DNA from: CAYNJG01 sp964397295
GTDB lineage: Bacteria; Planctomycetota; Planctomycetia; Pirellulales; Pirellulaceae
Reading direction: 5' to 3'
NCBI GenBank assembly: GCA_964397295.1
Contig: CAYNJG010000001.1
Location: 76,181-140,180 of the forward strand
DNA length: 64,000 bases
In this document: piece by piece, positions 55,428-64,000 of the stretch
Position numbering within the stretch: position 1 is the first letter of the stretch
How the letters are laid out: each line of letters begins with the position of its first letter
Made by a program: the position numbers and the translations under genes
Notes under the pieces: generated by a model
Databases searched by the model: none
The model's input: only the letters and a program-made list of their open reading frames with translations
Told to the model about the DNA's origin: nothing

Positions 55428-58016
55428 ATGATTTCGGCACCCAGCCACATTTCAAAACGACCGCTTTCGGTTCTGCGACAACTACTGTGTTGTCTTGTCT
55501 TCGCGTGCGTTGCCGTTCCAGCCAATGCCGCAGACTACAGCGAAGCCCAGCAACTTCTGTTCAGTGGCAAGTACGCGGAGTGCATGAAGGTCGCCAAAGC
55601 CGAAGTTGATCGTGGCGTTTGGAATGAGAACTGGTCACAACTGTTGTTGCGTTGCCATTTGTTAACAGGCAAGTACGAAGAAGCAGTTTCGATCTACGAC
55701 GCCGCCATTGCGCGGTTCTCGAACAGTATCGGATTGCGCATGATTGGCCACGAGATTTACAACTATGTCGGCCGACCAGCAAAAGCTAACCAGCAGCACG
55801 AAGAAATTGTCGCACTGGTCGACAAGACTCCGTGGCGGTATTCGTCGTCGAAAGATCGAGTTGTGTTGGGCCGATTTCTAATCGCACATGGCGAAGACGC
55901 TCGAGATGTTTTGAAGCTGTTTTACGACCGTGCAAAAAAATCCAACAATCGTTTCACCGAAGCCTATATTGCGTCGGCGGAACTGGCGCTTAGCAAGCAC
56001 GACTATCAAGAGGCCGCGAACTCGATCAAAAAAGCACTTGAGCTAGAACCCAATGATCCGCAGATCCACTTCTTGAATGCAAAAGCGTGGAGCACGGATC
56101 AGGAGAAAGTGACGAGCTCGATAACGAAAGCACTTGAGCTAAACCCCAAGCATCTGCCTAGTCTACTTTACCAAGCCGACAACACGATCGACGGCGAGAA
56201 GTATGACGTTGCGGAAGAGTTGTTGGACCAAGTTCTTGAGGTGAATCCCAATCACCCACACGCTTGGGCCTACCGTGCCGTGATCGCCCATTTGCGAGGG
56301 CAACCAGAAAAAGAAAAACAACATCGGGAGCGTGCACTTGGTAAGTGGAAGACAAACGCAAGCGTCGACCATTTGATCGGCAAAAAGCTTTCGCGAAATT
56401 ATCGGTTCGCCGAAGGAGCGGCCTATCAGCTGCTTGCGCTTAAGTCAGATCCGAATTCACTGGCGGCCAAGTTCCAGCTTTCGCAAGATCTTTTGCGAAC
56501 CGGCGATGAACAAACGGGATGGAAGCTCGCGCAGGAAGTACATGAAGCGGACGAATACAACGTCGTTGCGTACAACACGGTGACGCTGCAAAAAGAGCTT
56601 GCGAAGTTCGAGACTATCGAGACCGATCACTTCATAATCCGTATGGATGCGCGCGAGGCAAAGATCTACGGTCAGCAGGCGTTGGCTCTATTGGAAGAGG
56701 CGCACGACGTTTTCACTGAAAAGTATGAGGCTAAACTTGAAAATCCAACGATCGTCGAAATCTTTCCAAGACAACGTGACTTTGCCATTCGCACATTTGG
56801 TTTGCCAGGTGGCGCTGGCTTTTTAGGTGTGTGCTTCGGTCGAGTCGTCACGGTCAACAGTCCAGCCTCCCAGGGCGCGACGCCCGCAAATTGGCAAAGC
56901 GTTTTGTGGCATGAGTTCTGTCACGTTGTCACACTGACGAAGACAAACAACAAAATGCCACGTTGGCTCAGCGAAGGCATTTCAACGTACGAAGAACAAG
57001 AGCGAAACGACAGTTGGGGCGAACGACTAAGTCCGCAATATCAGATTTTCATCGCGGACGGAGCACTAACGCCGGTGAGTCAGCTAAGCTCCGCGTTTTC
57101 GAATCCTAAGTCCGCGATGCATTTGCAGTTTGCGTATTTTGAATCGTCGTTGGTGGTTCGCTACTTGATCGAAAAACACGGTATCCAGACGCTAAAACGG
57201 GTGCTGACCGATTTGGGCGTGGGTATGCCGATCAACAAATCATTGGAACGCTACGTTGGTTCGATTGACAAATTGGATAAGGACTTCGAAGCCTACGCAA
57301 AAGAATACGCAAAAAAAGCTGCGCCCGAAATGGATTGGAAGTGGGAAGAAGAGTGGGAAGAGTTGGGCCCTGGCGAGTTCGTGGAGAAGCTCAGGAGCCA
57401 TCCCAACAACTACCACCTCCTCACTCGCGGCGCAGCAGTGGCCATCAAGGCCAAGCGATTCGAAGGCGCCGAAAAAGCGCTACTTGATGTGAAGAAGCGT
57501 TACCCCAACGACCGCCAAGCGAACGGAAGTTTGGCATTGCTCGCGATGTTGTACAAAGAGAAAGGCGATGAGGAAAAAGAACTCGCTGTTCTCAATGAAT
57601 TCGCACAACTCAACGATCGCGCGCTTGGCGCGTACCAACGCTTGGCTGAAACACAGCTGGAAGCAGAACGCTGGAGCGAAGCGCGCAAAAATGCACTGCG
57701 TTATCTTTCGGTACAGCCAATGAATAGCGTCGGTCACGAGCTACTCGCGAAATCAGCGGAGCAACTCGACAAGGCTGACGATGTTGCTGACGCTCTTTAT
57801 GCTCTCTTGGAAATGAAACCCGTCGATCCAGCAGAAGCCCATTTTCGATTGGCCAAAGCATTGGAAAAGTCCGGCAACCGCGAGTCAGCAAAGCGGCAAG
57901 TGCTTATGGCACTCGAACAAGCCCCGCGCTACCGTGGCGCGCAAGAGTTCTTGTTGAAGATGCGACAAAAAGCGGAACCCGGGAAAGAAAAGAACTCCAC
58001 GGAAGGCGCACTATGA
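55428..58016 (+). CDS. Exported TPR protein with a gluzincin metallopeptidase domain
   Basis: 862 residues. Signal peptide (LLCCLVFACVAVPANA), N-terminal TPR pairs (AANSIKKALELEPNDPQIHF, VAEELLDQVLEVNPNHPHAW), then at about residue 400-610 a peptidase domain with HEFCH (495-499) and a downstream glutamate in WLSEGISTYEE (Glu516): the HExxH+E zinc pattern of peptidase-MA-like gluzincins. C-terminal TPRs follow. The active site is intact, so a protease acting outside the cytoplasm is plausible. It overlaps the DUF4159 gene by 4 nt. Context links it to the MoxR genes. Confidence 0.92.
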   Translation: MISAPSHISKRPLSVLRQLLCCLVFACVAVPANAADYSEAQQLLFSGKYAECMKVAKAEVDRGVWNENWSQLLLRCHLLTGKYEEAVSIYDAAIARFSNSIGLRMIGHEIYNYVGRPAKANQQHEEIVALVDKTPWRYSSSKDRVVLGRFLIAHGEDARDVLKLFYDRAKKSNNRFTEAYIASAELALSKHDYQEAANSIKKALELEPNDPQIHFLNAKAWSTDQEKVTSSITKALELNPKHLPSLLYQADNTIDGEKYDVAEELLDQVLEVNPNHPHAWAYRAVIAHLRGQPEKEKQHRERALGKWKTNASVDHLIGKKLSRNYRFAEGAAYQLLALKSDPNSLAAKFQLSQDLLRTGDEQTGWKLAQEVHEADEYNVVAYNTVTLQKELAKFETIETDHFIIRMDAREAKIYGQQALALLEEAHDVFTEKYEAKLENPTIVEIFPRQRDFAIRTFGLPGGAGFLGVCFGRVVTVNSPASQGATPANWQSVLWHEFCHVVTLTKTNNKMPRWLSEGISTYEEQERNDSWGERLSPQYQIFIADGALTPVSQLSSAFSNPKSAMHLQFAYFESSLVVRYLIEKHGIQTLKRVLTDLGVGMPINKSLERYVGSIDKLDKDFEAYAKEYAKKAAPEMDWKWEEEWEELGPGEFVEKLRSHPNNYHLLTRGAAVAIKAKRFEGAEKALLDVKKRYPNDRQANGSLALLAMLYKEKGDEEKELAVLNEFAQLNDRALGAYQRLAETQLEAERWSEARKNALRYLSVQPMNSVGHELLAKSAEQLDKADDVADALYALLEMKPVDPAEAHFRLAKALEKSGNRESAKRQVLMALEQAPRYRGAQEFLLKMRQKAEPGKEKNSTEGAL

Positions 58017-58843
58017 ACTACCTACAGAGGCATAGAAATCTATTAGTTGCCCTATTGGTGCTGCTGATCGTGCCAGTCGTTTTCGCACAACGATATCGAA
58101 GGCGACGCGTTACCAACCTCGACGAATATCGACAGTACAAAGACATTCCGAAGTGGAAAAACAAAGACGGGTTTACCGCCGACACGTTCACCTTTGCTCG
58201 CGTCAAGTACAGCTCGATGTGGCGTGGAGACAATTGGCGTATTGACTATCCCGATAGCGATCTCAATTTTTCGTTGCGACTGCAGCAGCTGACGACGATG
58301 AAAGTAAATCCGGATCCTGTTGTGATCGAATTGTCGGACGAAAAACTGTTCGATTATCCGTTTCTGTACATGATCGAACCGGGCGGAATCTATTTGGAAG
58401 ACGATGAAGTCAAGAACTTGCGTCGCTACTGTGAAAACGGCGGCTTTATGATGGTTGACGATTTCTGGGGTGATGACGAATACGATGTCTTTCACGAGCA
58501 GATCAAACGAGTGTTTCCCAATCGGAAGGTCGTGGAGTTAGATCTTTCACACGAGATATTTCACAACGTTTACGACTTAAAAGAAAAACCACAGATCCCG
58601 TCCATCGGTTGGGCTTATGATGGCAGAACTTATGAGCGCAGAGAAAACGATAGCGGCAGAGAAGTCCACTATCGCGCGATCAAGGATGACGAAAATCGTC
58701 TAATGGTTTTGATCTGCCACAATACTGATCTCGGAGACGGCTGGGAACGCGAAGGCGAAAATCGCGACTACTTCCAACAGTTCTCCGTAAAAAAAGCGTA
58801 TCCGATGGGAATCAATATCGTGACCTACGCCATGACGCACTAA
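58013..58843 (+). CDS. DUF4159-domain exported protein
   Basis: 276 residues with a signal peptide (LLVALLVLLIVPVVFA), then a DUF4159 domain: FTFARVKYSSM, the YPDSDLNFSLRLQQLT stretch, VVIELSDEKLFDYPFLYMIE, FMMVDDFWGDDEYDVFHEQI and GINIVTYAMTH. The fold is a glutamine-amidotransferase-like beta/alpha sandwich without evident catalytic residues. DUF4159 genes typically accompany MoxR-DUF58 clusters. Overlap of 4 nt with the peptidase gene, gap of 44 nt to MoxR. Confidence 0.9.
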   Translation: MNYLQRHRNLLVALLVLLIVPVVFAQRYRRRRVTNLDEYRQYKDIPKWKNKDGFTADTFTFARVKYSSMWRGDNWRIDYPDSDLNFSLRLQQLTTMKVNPDPVVIELSDEKLFDYPFLYMIEPGGIYLEDDEVKNLRRYCENGGFMMVDDFWGDDEYDVFHEQIKRVFPNRKVVELDLSHEIFHNVYDLKEKPQIPSIGWAYDGRTYERRENDSGREVHYRAIKDDENRLMVLICHNTDLGDGWEREGENRDYFQQFSVKKAYPMGINIVTYAMTH

Positions 58844-58887
58844 CGGATACTTGGCCACGCCACAAACCTGCCTTTTGAAAGTCAACC

Positions 58888-59877
58888 TTGAGCACAGACA
58901 CCTACGAACAAGAAAAAGAAACGGTTGAACTGATTCGTGCGAGTCGACAAAAAATCGACGACGAGTTGTCCAAGGTCATCGTTGGTCAAAAGCAAGTCAT
59001 CGAAGAACTATTGATTTCGCTCTTCGCCGGTGGCCACTGTCTGCTTACGGGAGCTCCGGGACTGGCGAAGACACTGCTGATCAGTTCGCTTGCTCAGATC
59101 TTTCATCTCGACTTCCGCCGGATTCAATTCACGCCGGATCTGATGCCCGCTGACATCACCGGAATGGAGATTTTGGAAGAAAAAGCCGACGGTTCCCGAA
59201 AGATGCAATTCGTGAAAGGCCCAATCTTTGCCAACGTGATTCTGGCGGACGAGATCAATCGAACTCCACCCAAGACCCAGGCTGCGTTGCTCGAAGCCAT
59301 GCAAGAGCACCAAGTCACGGCGGCCGGTCAACGGCATGTGCTCGAAGAGCCGTTCTTCGTCTTGGCAACACAAAACCCGATTGAAATGGAAGGCACCTAT
59401 CCGCTTCCTGAAGCGCAACTCGACCGCTTCATGTTCAACGTGTTAGTTGACTATCTACCGGAAGCAGACGAAGTCTCGGTGGTCATGTCGACCACTGCCC
59501 AAAAACCAGAACCTATCAAGCCGCTGTTCACAGGCGAAGACGTCCTAAAGTTCCACGATGTCGTAAGACGCGTGCCCGTCGCGGAAGAAGTGGCGCGCTA
59601 CGCCGTGCAGTTAGTTGCCAAGAGTCGGCCTGGTCGAAAAGAAGCGATCGCTGAAACGAACCAGTGGGTTAGTTGGGGTGCAGGATTGCGGGCGGCACAA
59701 ACGTTAGTGCTGGGCGGAAAAGCGCGGGCGCTTCTGCATGGGCGTTCACACGTGACGCTCGAGGATATCCAGGCTTTGGCTCACCCGACGCTGCGACACC
59801 GAATCTTGCTCAGCTACAAAGCGGAAGCAGAAGGAGTGACGGTCGACGATATGATTGATCGACTCTTGAAGCAATGA
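58888..59877 (+). CDS. MoxR-type AAA+ ATPase (second copy)
   Basis: 329 residues. TTG start at 58888 is the only one that gives the full N-terminus; no ATG or GTG is near enough. Walker A GAPGLAKTLL (about 55-64), Walker B VILADEINRTPPK (about 115-127), sensor 1 ATQNPIEMEGTYPLPEAQLD, sensor 2 GLRAAQTLVLGGKARALLHG. Differs from the ribbon-fused MoxR at 22891 mainly by the missing zinc domain. Overlaps the DUF58 gene by 4 nt, the usual ATPase-plus-DUF58 pair. Confidence 0.96.
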   Translation: MSTDTYEQEKETVELIRASRQKIDDELSKVIVGQKQVIEELLISLFAGGHCLLTGAPGLAKTLLISSLAQIFHLDFRRIQFTPDLMPADITGMEILEEKADGSRKMQFVKGPIFANVILADEINRTPPKTQAALLEAMQEHQVTAAGQRHVLEEPFFVLATQNPIEMEGTYPLPEAQLDRFMFNVLVDYLPEADEVSVVMSTTAQKPEPIKPLFTGEDVLKFHDVVRRVPVAEEVARYAVQLVAKSRPGRKEAIAETNQWVSWGAGLRAAQTLVLGGKARALLHGRSHVTLEDIQALAHPTLRHRILLSYKAEAEGVTVDDMIDRLLKQ

Positions 59878-60806
59878 GTGGCGCAGCGAGTTACTTAGAT
59901 CCGGCAGCTTTGATGAAAATCAAAGGCCTGCAATTGCGAGCGAAAGCTGTAGCCGATGGACTGCAATCGGGTGTGCATCGAAGTCCGTATCATGGTTTCT
60001 CCGCTGAGTTCAGTGAGTATCGACAGTACTCACCCGGTGATGATCCGCGATACTTAGACTGGCGACTCTACGCGCGCAGTGACCGCTACTTCATTAAGAA
60101 GTTCGAAGACGAAACGAACCGTCGTTGCTACTTGCTCGTTGACATGAGCAAGTCGATGCAATATTCGTCGATCGAATACACAAAGCTCGACTACGCGCGC
60201 ACGCTTGCTGCGACCATGGCACACTTTCTTGCTCATCAGCGAGACAGCGTTGGCATGCTCTTGTTTGCGGACGAAGTGTTGGACTATCACGAGGCGAGAT
60301 TTCGCCCAGGTCACCTAGGTCGTTTAGTGGCGGCATTGGAAGTTGCAGCGGCTGGAAAAGCCACGGATTTAAAGAAGCCACTTTCGCAGATAGCATCGAC
60401 CGTGAACCAGCGCGGTCTCGTCGTGCTCATCTCGGACATGCTTACCGATATCGATTCGTTGCGCGACGACTTCGGTTACCTAAAATCGCGAGGCCACGAC
60501 ATCTTGGTTATTCGCGTACTTGATCCGTCGGAAGTAGATCTTTCGCTTGCAGAAGCAGACACACTGATCGATCTAGAATCGGGGCGCGAGATTTATGTAG
60601 ACCCGGAAGTCGCCAGAAAATCGTATCTCGAAAAATTCGCCGCGCACCAAGCGGCGATCCAAGCCTTGTGTGATGAGTTGGGCGCCACTTTTTCACAAAT
60701 GGTGACGAACGAACCATTGGAGACAGCACTGTTCGATCTCATTCGCAGCCAAGCACAACGTGGTCGAAAAACCATGCGTCGTGATCGCACGGGAGGCCGA
60801 GCATGA
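59874..60806 (+). CDS. DUF58-domain protein
   Basis: 310 residues, soluble. Signature YSPGDDPRYLDWRLYARSDR and FEDETNRRCYLLVDMSKSMQ: the vWA metal-site-like DxSxS is here as DMSKSM, unlike the changed site in the first cluster. Then DYARTLAATMAHFLAHQRDS and GLVVLISDMLTDIDSL. Partner of the preceding MoxR gene, by context. No membrane span, so it acts in the cytoplasm. Overlaps the next gene by 4 nt. Confidence 0.95.
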   Translation: MSGAASYLDPAALMKIKGLQLRAKAVADGLQSGVHRSPYHGFSAEFSEYRQYSPGDDPRYLDWRLYARSDRYFIKKFEDETNRRCYLLVDMSKSMQYSSIEYTKLDYARTLAATMAHFLAHQRDSVGMLLFADEVLDYHEARFRPGHLGRLVAALEVAAAGKATDLKKPLSQIASTVNQRGLVVLISDMLTDIDSLRDDFGYLKSRGHDILVIRVLDPSEVDLSLAEADTLIDLESGREIYVDPEVARKSYLEKFAAHQAAIQALCDELGATFSQMVTNEPLETALFDLIRSQAQRGRKTMRRDRTGGRA

Positions 60807-62896
60807 GTTTGCTCTATCCGCTTTACGCACTTGCTGCGCTTGGCGTTGCCGCACCGATTTTGTTCCACTTATTTCAGCGAAAGCCGCAAGGACAACGAGA
60901 GTTCAGTTCGCTTCTTTTTCTGACGCCTACGCCGCCCAAGGTTACGAATCGTAGCCGGATCAGCGATTTGCTGCTGCTGCTTTGTCGAGCTCTCATCCTG
61001 TTGCTCCTCGCGATAGCATTTGCAAGACCATTCGTTCGTTCGGCATCGCTGATGGATGTAGAAGCGCCTTCGCGGAGTGTTGTCTTACTAGTCGACACAA
61101 GCGCGAGCATGCGACGAGACGGAGTTTGGGAAGAAACGCAAGCGAAAATCAAAAACGTGATCGACGATTTGCGTGCGGTTGATGAAGTTTCGCTGGTCAG
61201 TTTCGATCGGCAGCCAGCGGTTACGATGAGCTTTGAAGCTTGGCAAGAATTTTCCGAAGGAGAACGCATTGATTGGGTGCGGCAACAAGCGGAAGCACTG
61301 GAACCGACGTGGGAAAAAACCGACTTGGCGACCGCGTTGACTTACGCCAGCGATCTGTTGTTACAACAACAGGCGGACGAACAAGATTCCCAAACAAGTC
61401 GGCCACTACAGATCGTTCTGTTTAGCGATCTTCAAGAAGGATCAGATTTAGTGGGTTTGCAATCGTATCGTTGGCCATCGGAAATCGATGTTGATCTACG
61501 CTCGGCCATACCTGAGAACCGATCAAATGCCTCCGTGCAGTGGTTGCCTGCAGACTCGGCGGAACAAGACGTTCAGCGTATTCGTGTCCTGGTCCGCAAT
61601 GAGTCGGAAAGCAACGAAGCTCAACTGGAACTCAATTGGCAGGACGAAGCGACGCCTACATTCACAACGCATGTGCCGCCCGGTCAAACGCGAGTAGTGC
61701 GACTGAAACAACCGGCTAACGCATACGAGTTAACACTCACCGGTGACCAACAAAGCTTTGACAATACCGCGTACTTTCCGCTATCCAAACCAGACGAAGA
61801 AGAGCTATGGCACATTGGGCCCGACGTGGAGAATCGCGAAAGTCTGCTTTTCTATCTGCTAAAAAGTCCGATGGATACGCGACAGCGAAACGTAAAAGTT
61901 CAAACGGTTAGTCAACCGACGGCGCTTGCTACGGTCTCGCCTGACAAAGTCCCGTTGGTCATTGTTGAAGAACCGTTTTCCAACTCAGCGGAAAACCTAA
62001 AGCGATACGTTTCGACTGGTGGTCGGTTGTTGCTAGTGTTGACATCGGACAAGGAAAAGCAGACTGCAATGGAGCCGTTCATTGGTGAGCTTCTTGATTT
62101 GCAGGGGATTTCGATCTCGGAAGTCGAAACAAATGAATCGGACTACGCCATGTTGTCGGAAGTGGACTTCGCAAATCCATTGCTGCAACCGTTTGCGGAT
62201 CCTCGTTTTAGCGACTTCACCAAGATTCGGTTCTGGAAGCACCGTTCGCTGACTAGCAGTTCCGAAGACCCTTGGAAGGTTGTTGCACGATTTGATGACG
62301 ATACTCCGGCGCTTGTTGAAAAACAGATCGAACAAGGCACGGTTTGGATCATGGCCAGTGGGTGGCAACCGGAAGAAAGTCAGCTGGCGCTCTCGACAAA
62401 GTTTGTGCCGTTGCTGCACGGGTTTTATGGAGAGCTGACGGAGTCAGTGAGTGACTTCGTGCGTTATGAAGTTGGAGATGCAATTCCAATTCGTGAGTCC
62501 GATGAGCCCACGATGGTTTTGACGCCTAGCGAGGAATCGATCGCCATCGAAAAAGGCGTGACAGCGTTTACTGACACAAACAACCCTGGCATCTACGAAA
62601 TTCAACAGGGCGGCCAGTCATACAAGGTCGCCGTGAATTTGGCGAAAGAAGAAAGCCGAACAAGCACACTTTTGCCAGGTCGGCTGGAGCAGCTGGGCGT
62701 TTCGCTCGGCGAAAAGCGAACCGTCGTCGCGACGGAAATGGAACAGCGACAAATGCGGAACAAGGAACTCGAAGGTCGGCAGAAGTTTTGGCGATGGGGC
62801 GTGCTCGGAGCACTCTGTTTTGTCGTCGGCGAAACTTTGCTAACTCGACGCAGTGGTGCGGGTGCCTTACCCGAAACAGCGCCCGCAGCCGCTTAA
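60803..62896 (+). CDS. BatA-like membrane protein with vWA domain
   Basis: 697 residues. N-terminal double span of the BatA type (LYPLYALAALGVAAPILFHL, RKPQGQREFSSLLFLTPTPP, LLLLCRALILLLLAIAFARP), then a vWA domain with the metal site VDTSASMR (about 97-104). A long extracytoplasmic beta region follows and a C-terminal span (GVLGALCFVVGETLLTRR). It fits the Bat operon pattern (MoxR, DUF58, vWA membrane proteins). 16 bp separate it from the next gene. Confidence 0.9.
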   Translation: MSLLYPLYALAALGVAAPILFHLFQRKPQGQREFSSLLFLTPTPPKVTNRSRISDLLLLLCRALILLLLAIAFARPFVRSASLMDVEAPSRSVVLLVDTSASMRRDGVWEETQAKIKNVIDDLRAVDEVSLVSFDRQPAVTMSFEAWQEFSEGERIDWVRQQAEALEPTWEKTDLATALTYASDLLLQQQADEQDSQTSRPLQIVLFSDLQEGSDLVGLQSYRWPSEIDVDLRSAIPENRSNASVQWLPADSAEQDVQRIRVLVRNESESNEAQLELNWQDEATPTFTTHVPPGQTRVVRLKQPANAYELTLTGDQQSFDNTAYFPLSKPDEEELWHIGPDVENRESLLFYLLKSPMDTRQRNVKVQTVSQPTALATVSPDKVPLVIVEEPFSNSAENLKRYVSTGGRLLLVLTSDKEKQTAMEPFIGELLDLQGISISEVETNESDYAMLSEVDFANPLLQPFADPRFSDFTKIRFWKHRSLTSSSEDPWKVVARFDDDTPALVEKQIEQGTVWIMASGWQPEESQLALSTKFVPLLHGFYGELTESVSDFVRYEVGDAIPIRESDEPTMVLTPSEESIAIEKGVTAFTDTNNPGIYEIQQGGQSYKVAVNLAKEESRTSTLLPGRLEQLGVSLGEKRTVVATEMEQRQMRNKELEGRQKFWRWGVLGALCFVVGETLLTRRSGAGALPETAPAAA

Positions 62897-62912
62897 GTCA
62901 ACGGAGACAACC

Positions 62913-64000
62913 ATGACAGTGTTAGAACAACATTTGGAAAAAGTTGGCGATCGATACCGTCGCGCGGATCGTTGGCGATGGTTTTCATGGCTTTTCGTTG
63001 CCGTGACTCTGGTCGGCCTGTGTCTGTTCTATTTGCAACTCACGAGGCAATGGATGCATGGAATGTCCGGCTGGACTTTGTTGTTCGCGGCCGGCGCTGG
63101 TGCGTTGTTGATCTCGTTGTGTCTTCGTTGGAAGTACCGAAATCAAAGCTGGCTAGCAGATCAAGTCGAGCAAGAGTATCCGGAACTCGACCAGCGTTTA
63201 ATTACTACGCTCGGCGAAATCGAAAAGAACGACGGAAAACCACTTAACTATTTGCAACATACGGTTTTGTTGGAAACCGTTTCGCACGCACATAACAATC
63301 CTTGGTCCGAGGTTATTCCGGAAAAATCCATGAGTCGTCTGCAAACTCGTGGTTTGTTCGCGATGGTCATGATGATGGCCGCCGCCATTGGTTTGCTGCA
63401 ATTCCAACCACCAGCGACGGCTTTCGCGAATAGCAGGAAACAAGAATCCGAGATCGAAGCGCCTGTTGGCAACTTTGATGTGCTGGTCGATCCGGGTGAT
63501 GTTGAAATCGAACGCGGTGAGAATCTGATCGTGGTGGCGCGATTTGGAAAAACGAAACCGAAGGATGTTGAACTCGTGACGATGACCGATGGCGTCGAGA
63601 ACAAGGTCTCGATGTCGCAAAGTCTCGATGATCCGCTGTACGGTGGTACGATCTACGAAGTCAACAAAGCGATGGAGTATTTCGTTAGGCATGACGGCAC
63701 GGAAACGAAGCGATATAGCGTGAAAGTGTTTGTGTTGCCAGAACTCGTTCGCAGCGATGCAGTGCTGGACTTTCCCAGTTACACCGAGCTTCCGCGAAAG
63801 ATCGTCGAAGACACTCGTCGGGTGAGTGCGGTCGAAGGCTCAACACTGAAATGGAAAATACATCTCAATAAGCCTGGAATTCGAGCAAAGTTGGTGCCCA
63901 CGGATGAAGGCGGCGAGGAAATTGAGTTACAGGTCGACCCGGCGGATCCGCTGATATTGGTCACGAGTATGGAGCTCACAAAGTCTCAACGCTGGTCGTT
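62913..64000 (+). CDS. Membrane protein, DUF4175-like, 3' end beyond the window
   Basis: Starts at ATG 62913 with GGAG at 7 nt; the frame stays open to the window edge, so at least 362 residues. Two N-terminal spans (WFSWLFVAVTLVGLCLFYLQ and LLFAAGAGALLISLCLRW), the DQVEQEYPELDQRLITTLGE helix, another span (MVMMMAAAIGLLQF) and a large beta-rich extracytoplasmic region (VGNFDVLVDPGDVEIERGEN). The pattern is that of the DUF4175-type proteins that end Bat-like clusters, but I am not certain. Part of the same operon. Confidence 0.7.
   Translation, partial: MTVLEQHLEKVGDRYRRADRWRWFSWLFVAVTLVGLCLFYLQLTRQWMHGMSGWTLLFAAGAGALLISLCLRWKYRNQSWLADQVEQEYPELDQRLITTLGEIEKNDGKPLNYLQHTVLLETVSHAHNNPWSEVIPEKSMSRLQTRGLFAMVMMMAAAIGLLQFQPPATAFANSRKQESEIEAPVGNFDVLVDPGDVEIERGENLIVVARFGKTKPKDVELVTMTDGVENKVSMSQSLDDPLYGGTIYEVNKAMEYFVRHDGTETKRYSVKVFVLPELVRSDAVLDFPSYTELPRKIVEDTRRVSAVEGSTLKWKIHLNKPGIRAKLVPTDEGGEEIELQVDPADPLILVTSMELTKSQRWS

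Overview
The window reads as chromosomal DNA of a planctomycete, most likely of the Pirellulaceae type. This rests on two MoxR/DUF58 gene clusters with DUF4129, DUF4350 and DUF4159 partners, PEP-CTERM proteins, a Tat-exported Gfo/Idh/MocA oxidoreductase, MJ0042-type zinc ribbons, a giant macroglobulin-like protein and many large secreted TPR/HEAT proteins. Placement is by gene content and my recognition of families; no database search was possible.

Layout. 1-3.1 kb: a membrane protein with four helix-hairpin-helix modules, two of them a fresh 234-bp tandem duplication, ending in a strong terminator that faces the terminator of a PEP-CTERM gene (3.1-3.9 kb). 3.9-6.4 kb: a gene-poor, decayed island abutting tRNA-Val, with an N-terminal tyrosine-recombinase relic, a kinase N-lobe fragment, a small conserved ORF and a frameshifted pair of unknown ORFs. 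6.7-17.9 kb: housekeeping (thrS, infC, folC, bioF, SDR) mixed with unknown membrane and secreted proteins. 18.0-25.7 kb: a tightly packed, translationally overlapping cluster RDD / SpoIIM-like / membrane protein / DUF4129 / DUF4350 / zinc-ribbon-MoxR / DUF58, followed by coaX and a shortened MnmE-like GTPase. 27.7-30.5 kb: a TPR protein and FxsA. 30.5-38.7 kb, all leftward: di-haem cytochrome, cysteine desulfurase, a short dnaA, dnaN, a DUF721 (dciA-like) gene and gyrB, i.e. the replication-initiation gene group. 38.8-48.7 kb: redoxin, msrB, secreted unknowns, aldehyde dehydrogenase, Gfo/Idh oxidoreductase, a HEAT protein and an alkyltransferase-like protein. 48.8-64 kb: a 2102-residue macroglobulin-like exported protein transcribed away from a second MoxR cluster: TPR-metallopeptidase, DUF4159, MoxR, DUF58, a BatA-like vWA protein and a membrane protein that runs off the window.

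How the genes may work together. Both MoxR clusters pair an AAA+ ATPase with a DUF58/vWA partner and membrane proteins, the general pattern of AAA+/vWA chaperone pairs; the client is not evident in either case. The first carries a zinc ribbon fused to the ATPase and an integral-membrane SpoIIM-like protein, the second sits beside a metallopeptidase and a giant macroglobulin-like protein. These two clusters, the membrane-anchored HhH protein and the trimmed DnaA/MnmE homologues are the parts I would look at first.
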